Positions 23,664 to 31,953 of a DNA stretch of 32,006 nt are shown here, piece after piece. The notes beneath the pieces are model-generated. The model had not been told where the DNA came from and made no database searches. It saw only the letters and a list, made by a program, of their open reading frames with translations. Within the stretch, counting starts at the first letter, position 1. Each line of letters begins with the position of its first letter. Position numbers and translations under genes: made by a program. The DNA is from Eubacteriales bacterium (lineage in GTDB: Bacteria > Bacillota > Clostridia > Lachnospirales > Lachnospiraceae). The stretch is taken from the NCBI GenBank assembly GCA_030527665.1, contig JAUNAK010000029.1, positions 1-32,006 on the forward strand, in the 5' to 3' direction.

Positions 23664-24527
23664 TCAAGCTTTTCCAACGGATCCGAAAAGTTCCATTTTC
23701 TCGATAACTTTTGCTTTGATTGCCTCTGTTCCCGGAGCAAGAAGCTTTCTCGGATCGAAGCCTTTGCCCTTCTGATCTTTTCCAGCCTCAATATACTCAC
23801 GAGTTGCCTCTGCGAATACAAGCTGGCAGTCAGTATTTACGTTGATCTTGGAAACGCCAAGAGTGATTGCTTTCTTGATCATCTCATCCGGAATACCTGT
23901 ACCGCCGTGAAGAACAAGCGGAAGTGCACCGGTAAGCTGCTGGATAGCGTCCAGAGTCTCGAAGCTCAGTCCAGCCCAGTTCTCCGGATATACGCCGTGA
24001 ATGTTGCCGATACCTGCAGCAAGCATATCTACACCAAGGTCAGCAATTGTCTTGCACTCGTTCGGATCAGCACACTCACCCATACCAACGACACCGTCTT
24101 CCTCGCCGCCGATAGAACCAACCTCAGCCTCGATAGACAGACCCAGTTTATGAGATACAGCTACAAGCTCTTTTGTTTTTGCAAGATTCTCCTCGAACGG
24201 AAGATGAGAACCATCGAACATGATGGAAGTAAATCCAGCTTCGATACAGGAGTAGCAGGCATCATAATCGCCGTGATCCAGATGCAGAGCAACCGGAACA
24301 GTGATATTCAGAGCTTCGATCATTGCTTTAACCATAGCAGCAACAGTCTTATATCCTGTCATATATTTTCCTGCACCCATGGAAACACCAAGGATGATCG
24401 GAGATTTCGCTTCCTCTGCAGCCAAAAGAGCTGCCTTTGTCCACTCAAGGTTGTTGATGTTAAACTGGCCTACTGCGTAGTGACCTTCTTTTGCTTTCTG
24501 GAGCATTTCTGCAGCATTTACAAACAT
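23664..24527 (-). CDS. fba: Class II fructose-bisphosphate aldolase
   Basis: Zinc-dependent aldolase cleaving fructose-1,6-bisphosphate to DHAP and glyceraldehyde-3-phosphate. The 287-residue protein has the class II signatures: LHLDHGD with the catalytic Asp84 and zinc-ligand His85, GFTSIMFDGSHLPFEENL, EAEVGSIGGEEDG, VLHGGTGIPDEMIKKAI and KINVNTD for phosphate binding. AAAGGAGG precedes the ATG. It is monocistronic by its own promoter (24627-24655) and terminator. The promoter is embedded in an inverted repeat of operator type. Confidence 0.97.
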   Translation of the reverse strand: MFVNAAEMLQKAKEGHYAVGQFNINNLEWTKAALLAAEEAKSPIILGVSMGAGKYMTGYKTVAAMVKAMIEALNITVPVALHLDHGDYDACYSCIEAGFTSIMFDGSHLPFEENLAKTKELVAVSHKLGLSIEAEVGSIGGEEDGVVGMGECADPNECKTIADLGVDMLAAGIGNIHGVYPENWAGLSFETLDAIQQLTGALPLVLHGGTGIPDEMIKKAITLGVSKINVNTDCQLVFAEATREYIEAGKDQKGKGFDPRKLLAPGTEAIKAKVIEKMELFGSVGKA

Positions 24528-24606
24528 GATAATTCCTCCTTTTATAGGTGCCTGTATGACGATTCCCTATGAATGTCTACAGCACTGTTGGATCATAAAT
24601 AGCAAA

Positions 24607-24658
24607 GACTTGCTTCAACGCCATATATTATACCTATATAACATCTATTAAGCAAGTC
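24607..24658 (-). promoter_or_regulatory. fba promoter flanked by a 9-bp inverted repeat
   Basis: TTGCTT (24650-24655), 17 bases, perfect TATAAT (24627-24632) on the minus strand. GACTTGCTT (24607-24615) and AAGCAAGTC (24650-24658) form a perfect 9-bp inverted repeat, one arm covering the -35 and the other lying just past the start of transcription, 43 bp apart. This looks like a two-site operator. Confidence 0.65.
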
Positions 24659-24692
24659 CGCATATTACCTATTCTTTTGTTGTATTTTGCAT

Positions 24693-25664
24693 TTAATCAC
24701 CGTCGTTCAGCTGAGATTCGGACATAACAACATTTTCGGCAATAGGATGTACCGCCAGATGTTCTGTCTTCGCACGATTCAGGAAAAGATGCAGGGATTT
24801 ATGGTGATTCTGTATCTCTGCTTCCCTGTATGTTCCGCCATATTCTCCATCCAGTGTCCATGCAAGCTCCTCATTGCTTTCGATAACCAGATGCGAAGCT
24901 TTGATCTTATCCACAAGCGGACAGCCAACATCGGACCCGCTGAGAAGGTTCTGAATGATTTCATTTAACTCTACCGGATTTGTAGGTGTATGAACCAATG
25001 TAACTTCAAATAAACCGTCATTCATATCCACCTCATGTCCGGTAATTCCTTTAATACCGCCTACCAGACGGGAATTCGTGATCATACCGTAGGTGTAGTT
25101 CCCTTCGATCAAACGTCCATCCGCAACGATACGCATATGATAGGACTGAAAGTTAAGAAGCTGTTTGCCGGCTTCCAACAGATAAGCCACATGACCTAAC
25201 GTATTTTTCAGAGTCTGATCCGTCTCATAGGATACATTTGTAAACATTCCAAAAGCAGCTACATATACAAAATGATGCATATTAAAAGAACCGACATCAC
25301 ACTGATAGATCTCATCCACCATAATATCCCTGGCAGCTTCAACCATATTTTTTTCAATGCCAAGACTGTTGGCAAAGTCATTGGTACTGCCCGCGGGAAT
25401 GTAACCGATCTTCATGTCCGGCCGAAGATTCATGACCGCATCCACAACCTCATCAAGGGTTCCGTCACCGCCGCTACAGACAATGGCATCGACATCCGAA
25501 ACATGTTCTCGAACTACATCTTCTGCCTCCCTGGGAGCCTGCGTAATATGCGTGATAACTTCATATCCGCCTTTAATAAAAATATCGATAATTTCCAGAA
25601 GACTGTTTTTGATCATACCTCTTCCGGATCTTGGATTTACAATAAACAGCAGTTTCTTTTTCAT
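24693..25664 (-). CDS. Diacylglycerol kinase-family lipid kinase (YegS/DagK type)
   Basis: A 323-residue cytosolic, membrane-associated lipid kinase. It shows NPRSGRG near residue 10, the nucleotide-binding CSGGDGTLDEVVDA (GGDGT at about 65-69), and IPAGSTNDFANSLGI, then a beta-rich C-terminal domain with DGEYGG. Candidates for substrate are diacylglycerol (recycling from lipoteichoic acid or glycolipid synthesis) or a related lipid; the sequence does not settle this. The gene has its own promoter and lies between fba and the ribosomal operon. No terminator was found behind it before the fba promoter. Confidence 0.92.
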   Translation of the reverse strand: MKKKLLFIVNPRSGRGMIKNSLLEIIDIFIKGGYEVITHITQAPREAEDVVREHVSDVDAIVCSGGDGTLDEVVDAVMNLRPDMKIGYIPAGSTNDFANSLGIEKNMVEAARDIMVDEIYQCDVGSFNMHHFVYVAAFGMFTNVSYETDQTLKNTLGHVAYLLEAGKQLLNFQSYHMRIVADGRLIEGNYTYGMITNSRLVGGIKGITGHEVDMNDGLFEVTLVHTPTNPVELNEIIQNLLSGSDVGCPLVDKIKASHLVIESNEELAWTLDGEYGGTYREAEIQNHHKSLHLFLNRAKTEHLAVHPIAENVVMSESQLNDGD

Positions 25665-25701
25665 GTCCTGCCTGCCCTCCGTAATCTGTTTTCGTATCGT
25701 T

Positions 25702-25729
25702 ATTTTATATCATTCCGCAGAAATGTCAA
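25702..25729 (-). promoter_or_regulatory. Promoter of the lipid kinase gene
   Basis: TTGACA (25724-25729), 16 bases, TAAAAT (25702-25707) on the minus strand, about 40 bases upstream of the ATG. Confidence 0.75.
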
Positions 25730-25816
25730 TCATCCTTTATTACATTAAGATCGCCAAAAATGCTGAAGGGATACGATTGCTGACGAATCACGACATAACT
25801 GTTTACTTTGAACCAC

Positions 25817-25847
25817 AAAAAAGGATCCGGAGAAATCTCCGGATCCT
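25817..25847 (-). terminator. Terminator of the rpmJ-rplQ operon
   Basis: A perfect 12-bp stem, AGGATCCGGAGA with TCTCCGGATCCT (25822-25847) and a 2-base loop, followed by TTTTTT on the minus strand. Confidence 0.9.
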
Positions 25848-25871
25848 GTATCAAACACGTATAAGTATAAA

Positions 25872-26408
25872 TTATACAAGCTCGATCAGAACTTCCATGG
25901 CTGCATCGCCTTTTCTCTGACCGATCTTGATGATTCTGGTATATCCGCCGTTACGCTCAGCATATTTCGGAGCGATCTCGTCGAACATCTTAGCTACCAT
26001 ATCAACTTCTTTGGTGTTTTTCTTTTTGCCCTTGTTCTCAGCCGGAACCTCAGTTACCGGATAGAAAACTTTCATCATCTGACGACGTGCATGAAGTCTG
26101 GAAGCGCTGTCCTTCTTGATCTCTTTCTGTACTTCGTCATAAACGGTTACTTTCTTGCCGTCAACAACTTCTTTCACACGTTTTCCCTCAGCATCCTTTC
26201 TCGGCTGCTTAACGGTAACGGTTACTGTCTCATAGTTGTCTTTCTCGCGAACTGCAAGAGCGATCAGGCCTTCAGCGATCTTCTTGATCTCTTTAGCCTT
26301 TGTCTCTGTTGTGCGGATCTTTCCGTGGTACAGCAGATTGGTAACCTGGTTTCTAAGTAATGCTTTTCTCTGAGAAGAAGTTCTTCCGAGTTTTCTGTAT
26401 TTAGCCAT
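25872..26408 (-). CDS. rplQ: Ribosomal protein bL17, enlarged form
   Basis: Large-subunit protein. The N-terminus YRKLGRTSSQRKALLRNQVTNLLYHGKIRTTETKAKEIK and the C-terminus YTRIIKIGQRKGDAAMEVLIELV are standard bL17. At 178 residues it is about 50-60 longer than usual; the extra lies in the middle, roughly residues 60-130, rich in K/E/V/T, with segments such as KQPRKDAEGKRVKEVVDGKK. The insertion keeps the frame and codon style of its neighbours, so it looks native. Enlarged L17 of this kind occurs in Lachnospiraceae as far as I recall. Last gene of the operon. Confidence 0.96.
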   Translation of the reverse strand: MAKYRKLGRTSSQRKALLRNQVTNLLYHGKIRTTETKAKEIKKIAEGLIALAVREKDNYETVTVTVKQPRKDAEGKRVKEVVDGKKVTVYDEVQKEIKKDSASRLHARRQMMKVFYPVTEVPAENKGKKKNTKEVDMVAKMFDEIAPKYAERNGGYTRIIKIGQRKGDAAMEVLIELV

Positions 26409-26532
26409 TTAAAAAATTCCTCCGTTTGTGGAACGAATACCCATGCTTCTTCGGTCTTACTGGATATCCGCTGTATAATCCATATAGGGCAAACGCTCTT
26501 CGGAATCCTGTCTGCTGCTGCAGAACTGATTC

Positions 26533-27495
26533 TTATTGAGCTTCACTGGGCTTTAAAGCAAGTCCCAGCTCGTTGAGTTTTGCAAGAACCTCTTCCAGGG
26601 ACTTACGACCAAGGTTACGAACCTTCATCATATCCTCGGAAGTCTTATTGCAGAGTTCCTCAACCGTATTGATGCCTGCACGTTTCAGGCAGTTATAAGA
26701 ACGAACGGAAAGCTCAAGCTCATCGATATTCATCTCAAGAACTTTATGAATTCCGGTCTCTTCATGCTCGATCATGATCTCAGCAGTTTTTGCATGCTCA
26801 GAGAGATCAATGAACAGCTTAAGGTGCTCACTGAGAACCTTTGCTGCAAGGCTGACTGCCTCATCCGGAGCCAGAGTTCCCTTTGTATAAACATCAAGAG
26901 TCAGTTTATCAAAGTCTGTGATCTGACCAACTCGGGTATTTTCAACAGTCATATTTACACGCTCAACCGGTGTGTAGATTGCATCAACTGCAATTACGCC
27001 GATCGGCATGTCCTCAGATTTTCCCTTATCAGCGCCAACATAACCACGTCCGTTTGTGATCGTAAGCTCCATATACAGCTTACAATCCGGTCCGCCGTTC
27101 AGATGAGCGATAACCTGATCCGGGTTCATAATCTCAATATCCTGATCCACCTGAATATCAGAAGCACGAACAACGCCTTCACCCTCACACTCGATGTAAG
27201 CGATCTTGGTCTCATCGGTACTGCTGCTGTTCTTAATGGAAAGATTCTTAAGATTCATAATGATCTCGGTTACATCTTCTTTTACTCCAGGAATAGAACT
27301 GAACTCATGAAGAACGCCTTCGATCTTAACCTGACTTACAGCTGCACCCGGCAGAGATGAAAGCATAATTCTGCGAAGAGAGTTTCCAAGGGTAGTTCCG
27401 TATCCACGCTCAAGCGGCTCGATTACAAATCTACCGAATTTTTTATCCTCTGAAATCTCTGTAATCTCAATTTTAGGTTTGTTAAAATCAAACAC
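26533..27495 (-). CDS. rpoA: RNA polymerase alpha subunit
   Basis: The scaffold on which beta and beta-prime assemble, with the C-terminal domain contacting UP elements and activators. The 320-residue protein has the N-terminal dimerisation domain ([23 protein letters not shown]) and, after a linker, the C-terminal domain with [21 protein letters not shown] and [14 protein letters not shown]. The start is GTG, with GGAGG 9 bases upstream. A perfect 8-bp hairpin without T-run lies between rpsD and rpoA. Confidence 0.98.
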   Translation of the reverse strand: MFDFNKPKIEITEISEDKKFGRFVIEPLERGYGTTLGNSLRRIMLSSLPGAAVSQVKIEGVLHEFSSIPGVKEDVTEIIMNLKNLSIKNSSSTDETKIAYIECEGEGVVRASDIQVDQDIEIMNPDQVIAHLNGGPDCKLYMELTITNGRGYVGADKGKSEDMPIGVIAVDAIYTPVERVNMTVENTRVGQITDFDKLTLDVYTKGTLAPDEAVSLAAKVLSEHLKLFIDLSEHAKTAEIMIEHEETGIHKVLEMNIDELELSVRSYNCLKRAGINTVEELCNKTSEDMMKVRNLGRKSLEEVLAKLNELGLALKPSEAQ

Positions 27496-27552
27496 CTGTA
27501 AGTTCCTCCATATTAAGGGATGACCATCATGTTACGAATCTGATATAACCGC

Positions 27553-27571
27553 GTGCGGCAGAATGCCGCAC
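27553..27571 (-). other. Hairpin between rpsD and rpoA
   Basis: GTGCGGCA-GAA-TGCCGCAC is a perfect 8-bp stem with a 3-base loop. No T-run follows in the direction of transcription, so it is more likely an RNA processing or stability element than a terminator. Confidence 0.55.
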
Positions 27572-27586
27572 ACAGACAGAGTTTAA

Positions 27587-28180
27587 TTATTTGGAGTACA
27601 ACTCGACGATAGCCATGTCATCAACCGGAACATCGATGAGGTCACGTGTCGGAACCTCTTTAACAGTTCCCTGAAGAGCCTCAGCGTTGCCGTCCAGCCA
27701 TGCCGGAACAGTACGTCCTGCGCATGCATCAGCGATGTCTTTCATACGCTGAGTGGATTTCTTAGCCTCTTTGATCTCGATCACGTCGCCAACTTTTACC
27801 TGGTAAGACGGAATGTTAACCTGTTTGCCGTTAACGGTTACAAACTTGTGATCAACCATCTGTCTTGCTTCTTTTCTGGTTCTAGCCCAGCCAAGACGGA
27901 ATACTACGTTGTCAAGACGCAGCTCCAGAAGAGCCATCAGGTTTGCACCGGTCTGACCTTTCATGCGGTCTGCTTTCTTGTAGTAGTTACGGAACGGTTT
28001 CTCCAGAACTCCGTAGATGAATTTAGCTTTCTGTTTCTCGCGCAGCTGAATACCATACTCAGATACTTTTCTGCGGGAATTTCTCGGCTGACGTTTGGAT
28101 TTTTTATCAATACCCAGATATGTCGGATCCAGACCAAGGGATCTGCATCTCTTAAGTACCGGTGTTCTATTAATTGCCAT
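27587..28180 (-). CDS. rpsD: Ribosomal protein uS4 (zinc-free form)
   Basis: Primary 16S rRNA-binding protein of the 30S subunit. The 197-residue protein has the S4 N-terminal domain and the S4 RNA-binding fold around LELRLDNVVFRLGWARTRKEARQMVDHKFVTVNGKQVN. The N-terminal four-cysteine zinc motif is absent (only C12 remains), so it is the C-minus form. In Bacillus rpsD stands alone; here it is inside the rpsM-rpoA cluster as in E. coli, which matters for the leader upstream of rpsM. Confidence 0.98.
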   Translation of the reverse strand: MAINRTPVLKRCRSLGLDPTYLGIDKKSKRQPRNSRRKVSEYGIQLREKQKAKFIYGVLEKPFRNYYKKADRMKGQTGANLMALLELRLDNVVFRLGWARTRKEARQMVDHKFVTVNGKQVNIPSYQVKVGDVIEIKEAKKSTQRMKDIADACAGRTVPAWLDGNAEALQGTVKEVPTRDLIDVPVDDMAIVELYSK

Positions 28181-28198
28181 TACTTCTGACCTCCCTGA

Positions 28199-28591
28199 TT
28201 AGACTCTTCTACGCTTCGGCGGACGGCAGCCATTGTGCGGTACCGGCGTAACATCGCAAATACTTGTAACAGTAAGTCCTGCTGCAGATAATGCACGGAT
28301 TGCAGCCTCACGGCCGGAACCAGGTCCTTTTACGAAAACATCTACGCTCTTTAATCCGTGGATCAGGGCTGCCTTTGTAGCAGTCTCTGCAGCCATCTGT
28401 GCTGCATATGGAGTAGATTTCTTTGAACCTTTGAAGCCAAGTCCACCGGCACTTGCCCAAGACAGTGCGTTACCCTCTGCATCTGTCAGAGTAACGATTG
28501 TGTTGTTGAAGGATGCCTGAATATGTGCCTGACCGCGTTCAACGTTTTTCTTAACACGACGTTTTGTCGTTTTCTTAACAGCTTTAGCCAT
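28199..28591 (-). CDS. rpsK: Ribosomal protein uS11
   Basis: Small-subunit platform protein, 130 residues. The N-terminus is a Lys/Arg-rich tail; the core shows [44 protein letters not shown], and the end [17 protein letters not shown] is diagnostic. It lies between rpsM and rpsD with short gaps (40 and 18 bases). Confidence 0.98.
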   Translation of the reverse strand: MAKAVKKTTKRRVKKNVERGQAHIQASFNNTIVTLTDAEGNALSWASAGGLGFKGSKKSTPYAAQMAAETATKAALIHGLKSVDVFVKGPGSGREAAIRALSAAGLTVTSICDVTPVPHNGCRPPKRRRV

Positions 28592-28631
28592 AATAAAAAC
28601 TAACCTACCTTTTCAAAAATAAAATTGTTAA

Positions 28632-29000
28632 TTATTTCTTCTTGTTTGCAACGGTTCTTCTCGGACCTTTACGAGTTCTTGCGTTTGTCTTGGTCTTCTG
28701 ACCACGAACAGGAAGTCCTTTTCTATGACGGATTCCACGATAGCATCCGATCTCCTGAAGACGTTTGATGTTCAGTGCGATCTCACGTCTCAGATCACCT
28801 TCTACTGTCTGAGTCTCATCGATAACGGTAGCAATTGCTTTAACCTCTTCATCGGTAAGGTCTCTTACACGTGTATCCGGATTAACTCCAGCCTGCGCAA
28901 GGATACGATTGGAAGATGTTCTTCCGATTCCGTAGATATAGGTAAGACCTATCTCTACTCTTTTGTCTCTTGGTAAATCTACACCAGCTATACGAGCCAT
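28632..29000 (-). CDS. rpsM: Ribosomal protein uS13
   Basis: Small-subunit head protein contacting the P-site tRNA and L5, 122 residues. It begins [25 protein letters not shown] and ends in the basic tail with [29 protein letters not shown] precedes the ATG. The 292-bp gap upstream, separating it from rpmJ, is unusually long and full of inverted repeats. Confidence 0.98.
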   Translation of the reverse strand: MARIAGVDLPRDKRVEIGLTYIYGIGRTSSNRILAQAGVNPDTRVRDLTDEEVKAIATVIDETQTVEGDLRREIALNIKRLQEIGCYRGIRHRKGLPVRGQKTKTNARTRKGPRRTVANKKK

Positions 29001-29292
29001 GTGCGTTTCCTCCTTCTGTGTGATCGTTCCAAGGGAATGCTGCCTCCCTTCTCTCGATCTGTTGTAATACCATCTTAAATGGGACGCGCCGGTATGTACG
29101 CATCCAGCCGTCAGACGCGACAGCCTTTCTTTCCCCTTAACTTTGGAATCCCGGAGAAAGTTTTAAGTAATATTATAAGGGATGTTACGCTCCCGCGCTT
29201 CATCCGCCGGAGGTATCCTGACGCAGCCAGTCAGGTCTCACTTTATAATATTAGCCACATAAACAATTCAGTATGTTGCTACGAGGGATCGA
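29001..29292 (-). promoter_or_regulatory. Long structured leader between rpmJ and rpsM
   Basis: The 292-bp region contains an 86-bp domain closed by a perfect 11-bp repeat TAATATTATAA/TTATAATATTA (29168-29178, 29243-29253), with inner hairpins CCTGAC/GTCAGG (29217-29235) and CTCC-GCG/CGC-GGAG (about 29190-29212). Closer to rpsM are AACTTT/AAAGTT and AAGGGA/TCCCTT stems. No open frame or convincing -35/-10 pair was seen. In E. coli the leader at this place binds S4 to regulate the operon; here that role is a hypothesis. Confidence 0.5.
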
Positions 29293-29406
29293 TCAACCCT
29301 GAACCTGTTTATGCTTTGGATTCTCACAAATGATACGAATCTTGCCTTTTCTTTTGATAACCTTGCATTTCTCGCAAATCGGTTTAACAGAAGATCTTAC
29401 CTTCAT
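29293..29406 (-). CDS. rpmJ: Ribosomal protein bL36 (zinc-binding form)
   Basis: A 37-residue large-subunit protein. I read it by translating the minus strand from the ATG at 29406: it begins [14 protein letters not shown] and ends NPKHKQVQG. The zinc ribbon ligands C11, C14, C27 and H32 are all present, so this is the zinc form. GGAGG precedes the start. It is the first gene after its own promoter (29509-29537), and a long structured gap separates it from rpsM. Confidence 0.97.
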   Translation of the reverse strand: MKVRSSVKPICEKCKVIKRKGKIRIICENPKHKQVQG

Positions 29407-29415
29407 GAGTCTCCT

Positions 29416-29500
29416 CCTTTCTTTTATTGAAAGCATCTAGGTTTCTAGTGTTCTTATGCACCATTCCGGTGGGTTAGTCCTTATAAGGCGCATAAAGCCA
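29416..29500 (-). other. Folded 5' leader of rpmJ
   Basis: After the predicted start the leader can form a three-way structure: TTATGC/GCATAA closing two hairpins, CCTTATAAGG and CACC/GGTG (about 29450-29495). The region is followed by GGAGG and the rpmJ start. No known family recognised. Confidence 0.4.
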
Positions 29501-29630
29501 CAAGTGCTATTCTAGCACCGTGCAAAATAGATTGCAAGAAGTTTTTACGAATTTTTTAAAGATTTTTTGTGAAATCTGCTAGACGTAAAATCTTGACATC
29601 TTTGCCGGTGTTTGTAGCACTTGCGGCTTT
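29494..29630. repeat. Inverted repeat enclosing the rpmJ promoter
   Basis: AAAGCCACAAGTGCTA (29494-29509) and TAGCACTTGCGGCTTT (29615-29630) are inverted copies with one mismatch in 16. Between them lies the rpmJ promoter and another perfect pair AAGATTTT/AAAATCTT (about 29571-29595). The region is A/T rich and non-coding. Confidence 0.6.
29509..29537 (-). promoter_or_regulatory. Promoter of the rpmJ-rplQ operon
   Basis: TTGCAA (29532-29537), 17 bases, TAGAAT (29509-29514) on the minus strand, about 100 bases upstream of rpmJ. It would make rpmJ-rpsM-rpsK-rpsD-rpoA-rplQ a unit separate from adk-map-KOW-infA. Confidence 0.7.
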
Positions 29631-29666
29631 AATTCATTTACTATAATTATATTACTTTGAAACACA

Positions 29667-29894
29667 GCTCAAGACAGAATCATGCTTCGGCGCACGAAGC
29701 CTGCCGCAGGGTGCGTCGTGAGGTTTGCACCAGGCAGCAGCCACCGAGCGCACTGTTTGAGCGCATTTGCTATACTGTTGCATTTCTAAGACAGTGTTGT
29801 GCGCGAGTTTGCGCGAATGGCTGCAAATCAGCCGTGCGAACCGAGCAGCACCCCAGGCTAAGCTAGGAGCCGAAGTATGCATTTTGTCTTGAGC
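29667..29894. repeat. 228-bp imperfect palindrome between infA and rpmJ
   Basis: GCTCAAGACA (29667-29676) and TGTCTTGAGC (29885-29894) begin arms that continue with good matching through CTTCGGC/GCCGAAG. Inner dyads include GGCTG-CAAAT-CAGCC. It is G/C rich compared with its flanks and non-coding. It starts 36 bases past the infA stop, where no classic terminator is seen, so it may end or stabilise the infA transcript. Confidence 0.75.
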
Positions 29895-29930
29895 GTCAAA
29901 CTCGAATACAGTGCATCAAAACTTCAGTAA

Positions 29931-30149
29931 TTACTTATCTCTCCAGATAATACGTCCCTTGGACAGATCATACGGGGAAAGCTCCAGTGTTACTTTATCT
30001 CCCGGAAGAATACGGATGAAGTTCATACGCAGCTTACCGCTGATATGTGCGAGTACAACATGCTTATTCTCAAGCTCTACTCTGAACATTGCGTTCGGAA
30101 GCTTCTCCAGTACGGTTCCTTCTACTTCAATTACATCTGATTTAGACAT
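29931..30149 (-). CDS. infA: Translation initiation factor IF-1
   Basis: A 72-residue OB-fold protein that occupies the ribosomal A site during initiation. The sequence [67 protein letters not shown] is standard IF-1. The ATG lies inside the end of the KOW gene (19-base overlap), with GGAGGG 6 bases upstream, so translation is probably coupled. Confidence 0.98.
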   Translation of the reverse strand: MSKSDVIEVEGTVLEKLPNAMFRVELENKHVVLAHISGKLRMNFIRILPGDKVTLELSPYDLSKGRIIWRDK

Positions 30150-30415
30150 GAATGTCCCTCCTTGACTTTGATCGCTTTGATTATTTTTTCATTATTCAGG
30201 GTCTGCTGTCCCATTTCTATTTCTGCCGGTAAAAACATACTGTGAAAGTCCGGCTGCACATGCAGCCGTTTCTTTCGCTTCGGCTTTTCAACCGTTGCCC
30301 GTATGCCGTCTGCCAACAGAACGAATTTATCATTTTCTTCTAATACTATATACAGCCTGCCCTTATCGTGTCCCGCAAGGCTTCTGGCAAACATGCCTTT
30401 CTCAAGCTGTTTCAT
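30131..30415 (-). CDS. KOW-domain RNA-binding protein (L14e-like)
   Basis: A 94-residue basic protein with an N-terminal KOW fold ([31 protein letters not shown], about residues 7-37), followed by a KRKKRLHVQ patch and an A/E-rich tail. Members between map and infA in Clostridia resemble archaeal/eukaryotic ribosomal protein L14e and are annotated as KOW-containing RNA-binding or ribosomal proteins; their role is not established. The ATG overlaps the map stop by 4 bases (ATGA), and the gene overlaps infA by 19 bases, so all three are tightly coupled. Confidence 0.85.
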   Translation of the reverse strand: MKQLEKGMFARSLAGHDKGRLYIVLEENDKFVLLADGIRATVEKPKRKKRLHVQPDFHSMFLPAEIEMGQQTLNNEKIIKAIKVKEGHSCLNQM

Positions 30416-31182
30416 ATTCTGACCTCATCATCCCGAAGAGTCAGAATCTCCGGCTCTCCTTCGGTGATCAGAATCGTGTTCTCATAATGTGCGGCAAGGG
30501 ATCCGTCGGCAGTAACTACTGTCCAGCCATCATCCATCCAATCGACTTCCCAGGTACCTGCTGCAATCATCGGTTCGATTGCCAGCGTCATACCCGCCTG
30601 AAGACGAATACCGTTTGTCTTTTGTGCAAAATTCGGAATCATAGGATCCTCATGCATATGGGTACCTATTCCATGACCGCAAAGATCACGAATAACTCCG
30701 TATCCGAAGGATTCCGCATAATTACCGATTGCTTTCGATATCTGATGCAGATAATTTCCGGCTTTTGCAAATTTCATTCCTTCAAAGAAGCTCTGTCTGG
30801 TTACATCGATCAGTTTCTGCGCTTCAGGACTGATTGTTCCGACTGCATATGTTCTAGCACAATCGGAATGATAACCATTGTAGATCAACCCCATATCGAT
30901 ACTGATAATATCCCCGTCTTTCAGAATCTTGCTGCGATTCGGAATACCATGTACGACCTCTTCATTTACAGAAGCACATACAGAGGCAGGATAACCGGAG
31001 TAATTCAGAAAGTTAGGAACACCGCCCAGTGAACGAATCTTTTTTTCAGCTTCTCTGTCGATATCGTATGTTGAGATACCAGGCTTGATCATTTTCTCAA
31101 CTTCACAAAAGACCTGCTGCAGAAGGTGGTTGGATACCCTCATATTTTCTATTTCACGAGAACTTTTTATTGTCACTGACAT
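30412..31182 (-). CDS. map: Type I methionine aminopeptidase
   Basis: Removes the N-terminal methionine from new proteins using two metal ions. The protein of about 256 residues carries the pita-bread fold markers: HGIPNRSKIL, the metal ligands in ISIDMGLIYNGYHSDCART, CGHGIGTHMHEDP, and TLAIEPM. It starts 35 bases after adk. The ATG at 31182 is preferred; a TTG two codons upstream (31188) is closer to the GAGGAG site and cannot be excluded. Confidence 0.97.
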   Translation of the reverse strand: MSVTIKSSREIENMRVSNHLLQQVFCEVEKMIKPGISTYDIDREAEKKIRSLGGVPNFLNYSGYPASVCASVNEEVVHGIPNRSKILKDGDIISIDMGLIYNGYHSDCARTYAVGTISPEAQKLIDVTRQSFFEGMKFAKAGNYLHQISKAIGNYAESFGYGVIRDLCGHGIGTHMHEDPMIPNFAQKTNGIRLQAGMTLAIEPMIAAGTWEVDWMDDGWTVVTADGSLAAHYENTILITEGEPEILTLRDDEVRI

Positions 31183-31217
31183 GGTCAATTACACTCCTCA
31201 GTACGTCAGACCGACAA

Positions 31218-31859
31218 TCAGCCGAGTTTTTTTGTGATATCTTCAAAAACTTTGTCGATATCCTGTGTTCCATCTACGGAATAAAGAATTCCGGCTTTGG
31301 TATAATAATCGATCAGCGGCTGTGTCTGTGCATGATATACATCCAGACGCTTCTTTACTGTTTCCGGCTTATCATCATCACGGAGAACAAGCTCGCCGCC
31401 GCAGGCATCACAGACACCTTCGGTTTTTGTCGGATTAAATTCAATATGATAGGTTGCACCGCATCCAAGGCAGGCACGTCTGCCGGACATACGATTAATA
31501 ATGTTCTCATCCGGAACAGTCACATCAATAGCAATATCCATGGATTCGTTTCTTTCTTTGAGTGCATTTGTCAGACATTCGGCCTGCGGAATCGTTCTTG
31601 GGAATCCATCAAGCACATATCCATTGACTGCATCCGGCTGAGATATTCTGTCAACTACCAGATCGCAGGTAAGTTCATCCGGAACAAGAAGTCCCTGATC
31701 CATATAAACTTTGGCTTTTTTTCCAAGTTCGGTACCCTGTTTCAGATTAGCCCGGAAAATATCACCGGTGGAGATATGCGGAATCCCATATTTCGCAGCG
31801 ATTTTCTTCGCCTGTGTACCTTTGCCGGCTCCCGGAGCTCCAAGCATAATAATCTTCAA
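31218..31859 (-). CDS. adk: Adenylate kinase (zinc-binding LID)
   Basis: Interconverts ATP + AMP and 2 ADP. At 213 residues it is the long form. It has the P-loop [10 protein letters not shown], the AMP-binding DIFRAN and GFPRT segments, and a LID domain with a four-cysteine zinc site (C130, C133, C150, C153), typical of Gram-positives. The start codon is TTG at 31859: TTG AAG ATT ATT ATG, with AAAGGAGG 9 bases upstream and the conserved KIIMLGAPG immediately after. It normally follows secY; here a promoter and an unexplained sequence lie upstream instead. Confidence 0.97.
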   Translation of the reverse strand: MKIIMLGAPGAGKGTQAKKIAAKYGIPHISTGDIFRANLKQGTELGKKAKVYMDQGLLVPDELTCDLVVDRISQPDAVNGYVLDGFPRTIPQAECLTNALKERNESMDIAIDVTVPDENIINRMSGRRACLGCGATYHIEFNPTKTEGVCDACGGELVLRDDDKPETVKKRLDVYHAQTQPLIDYYTKAGILYSVDGTQDIDKVFEDITKKLG

Positions 31860-31903
31860 AGTAGTAACCCTCCTTTAATAATAATCGAATAAACAGCTAA
31901 TTA

Positions 31904-31932
31904 ATTTTACCGAGTATGAATTATTACGTCAA
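31904..31932 (-). promoter_or_regulatory. Promoter directly upstream of adk
   Basis: TTGACG (31927-31932), 17 bases, TAAAAT (31904-31909) on the minus strand, about 45 bases upstream of the TTG start. It makes adk-map-KOW-infA independent of anything upstream. Confidence 0.8.
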
Positions 31933-31953
31933 GTATATGGGTTTAAAAAAGGT

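Noticed and set aside
29652..29882. Small frames in the infA-rpmJ palindrome
   Set aside because: Same reason: palindrome translated on both strands, no ribosome binding site.
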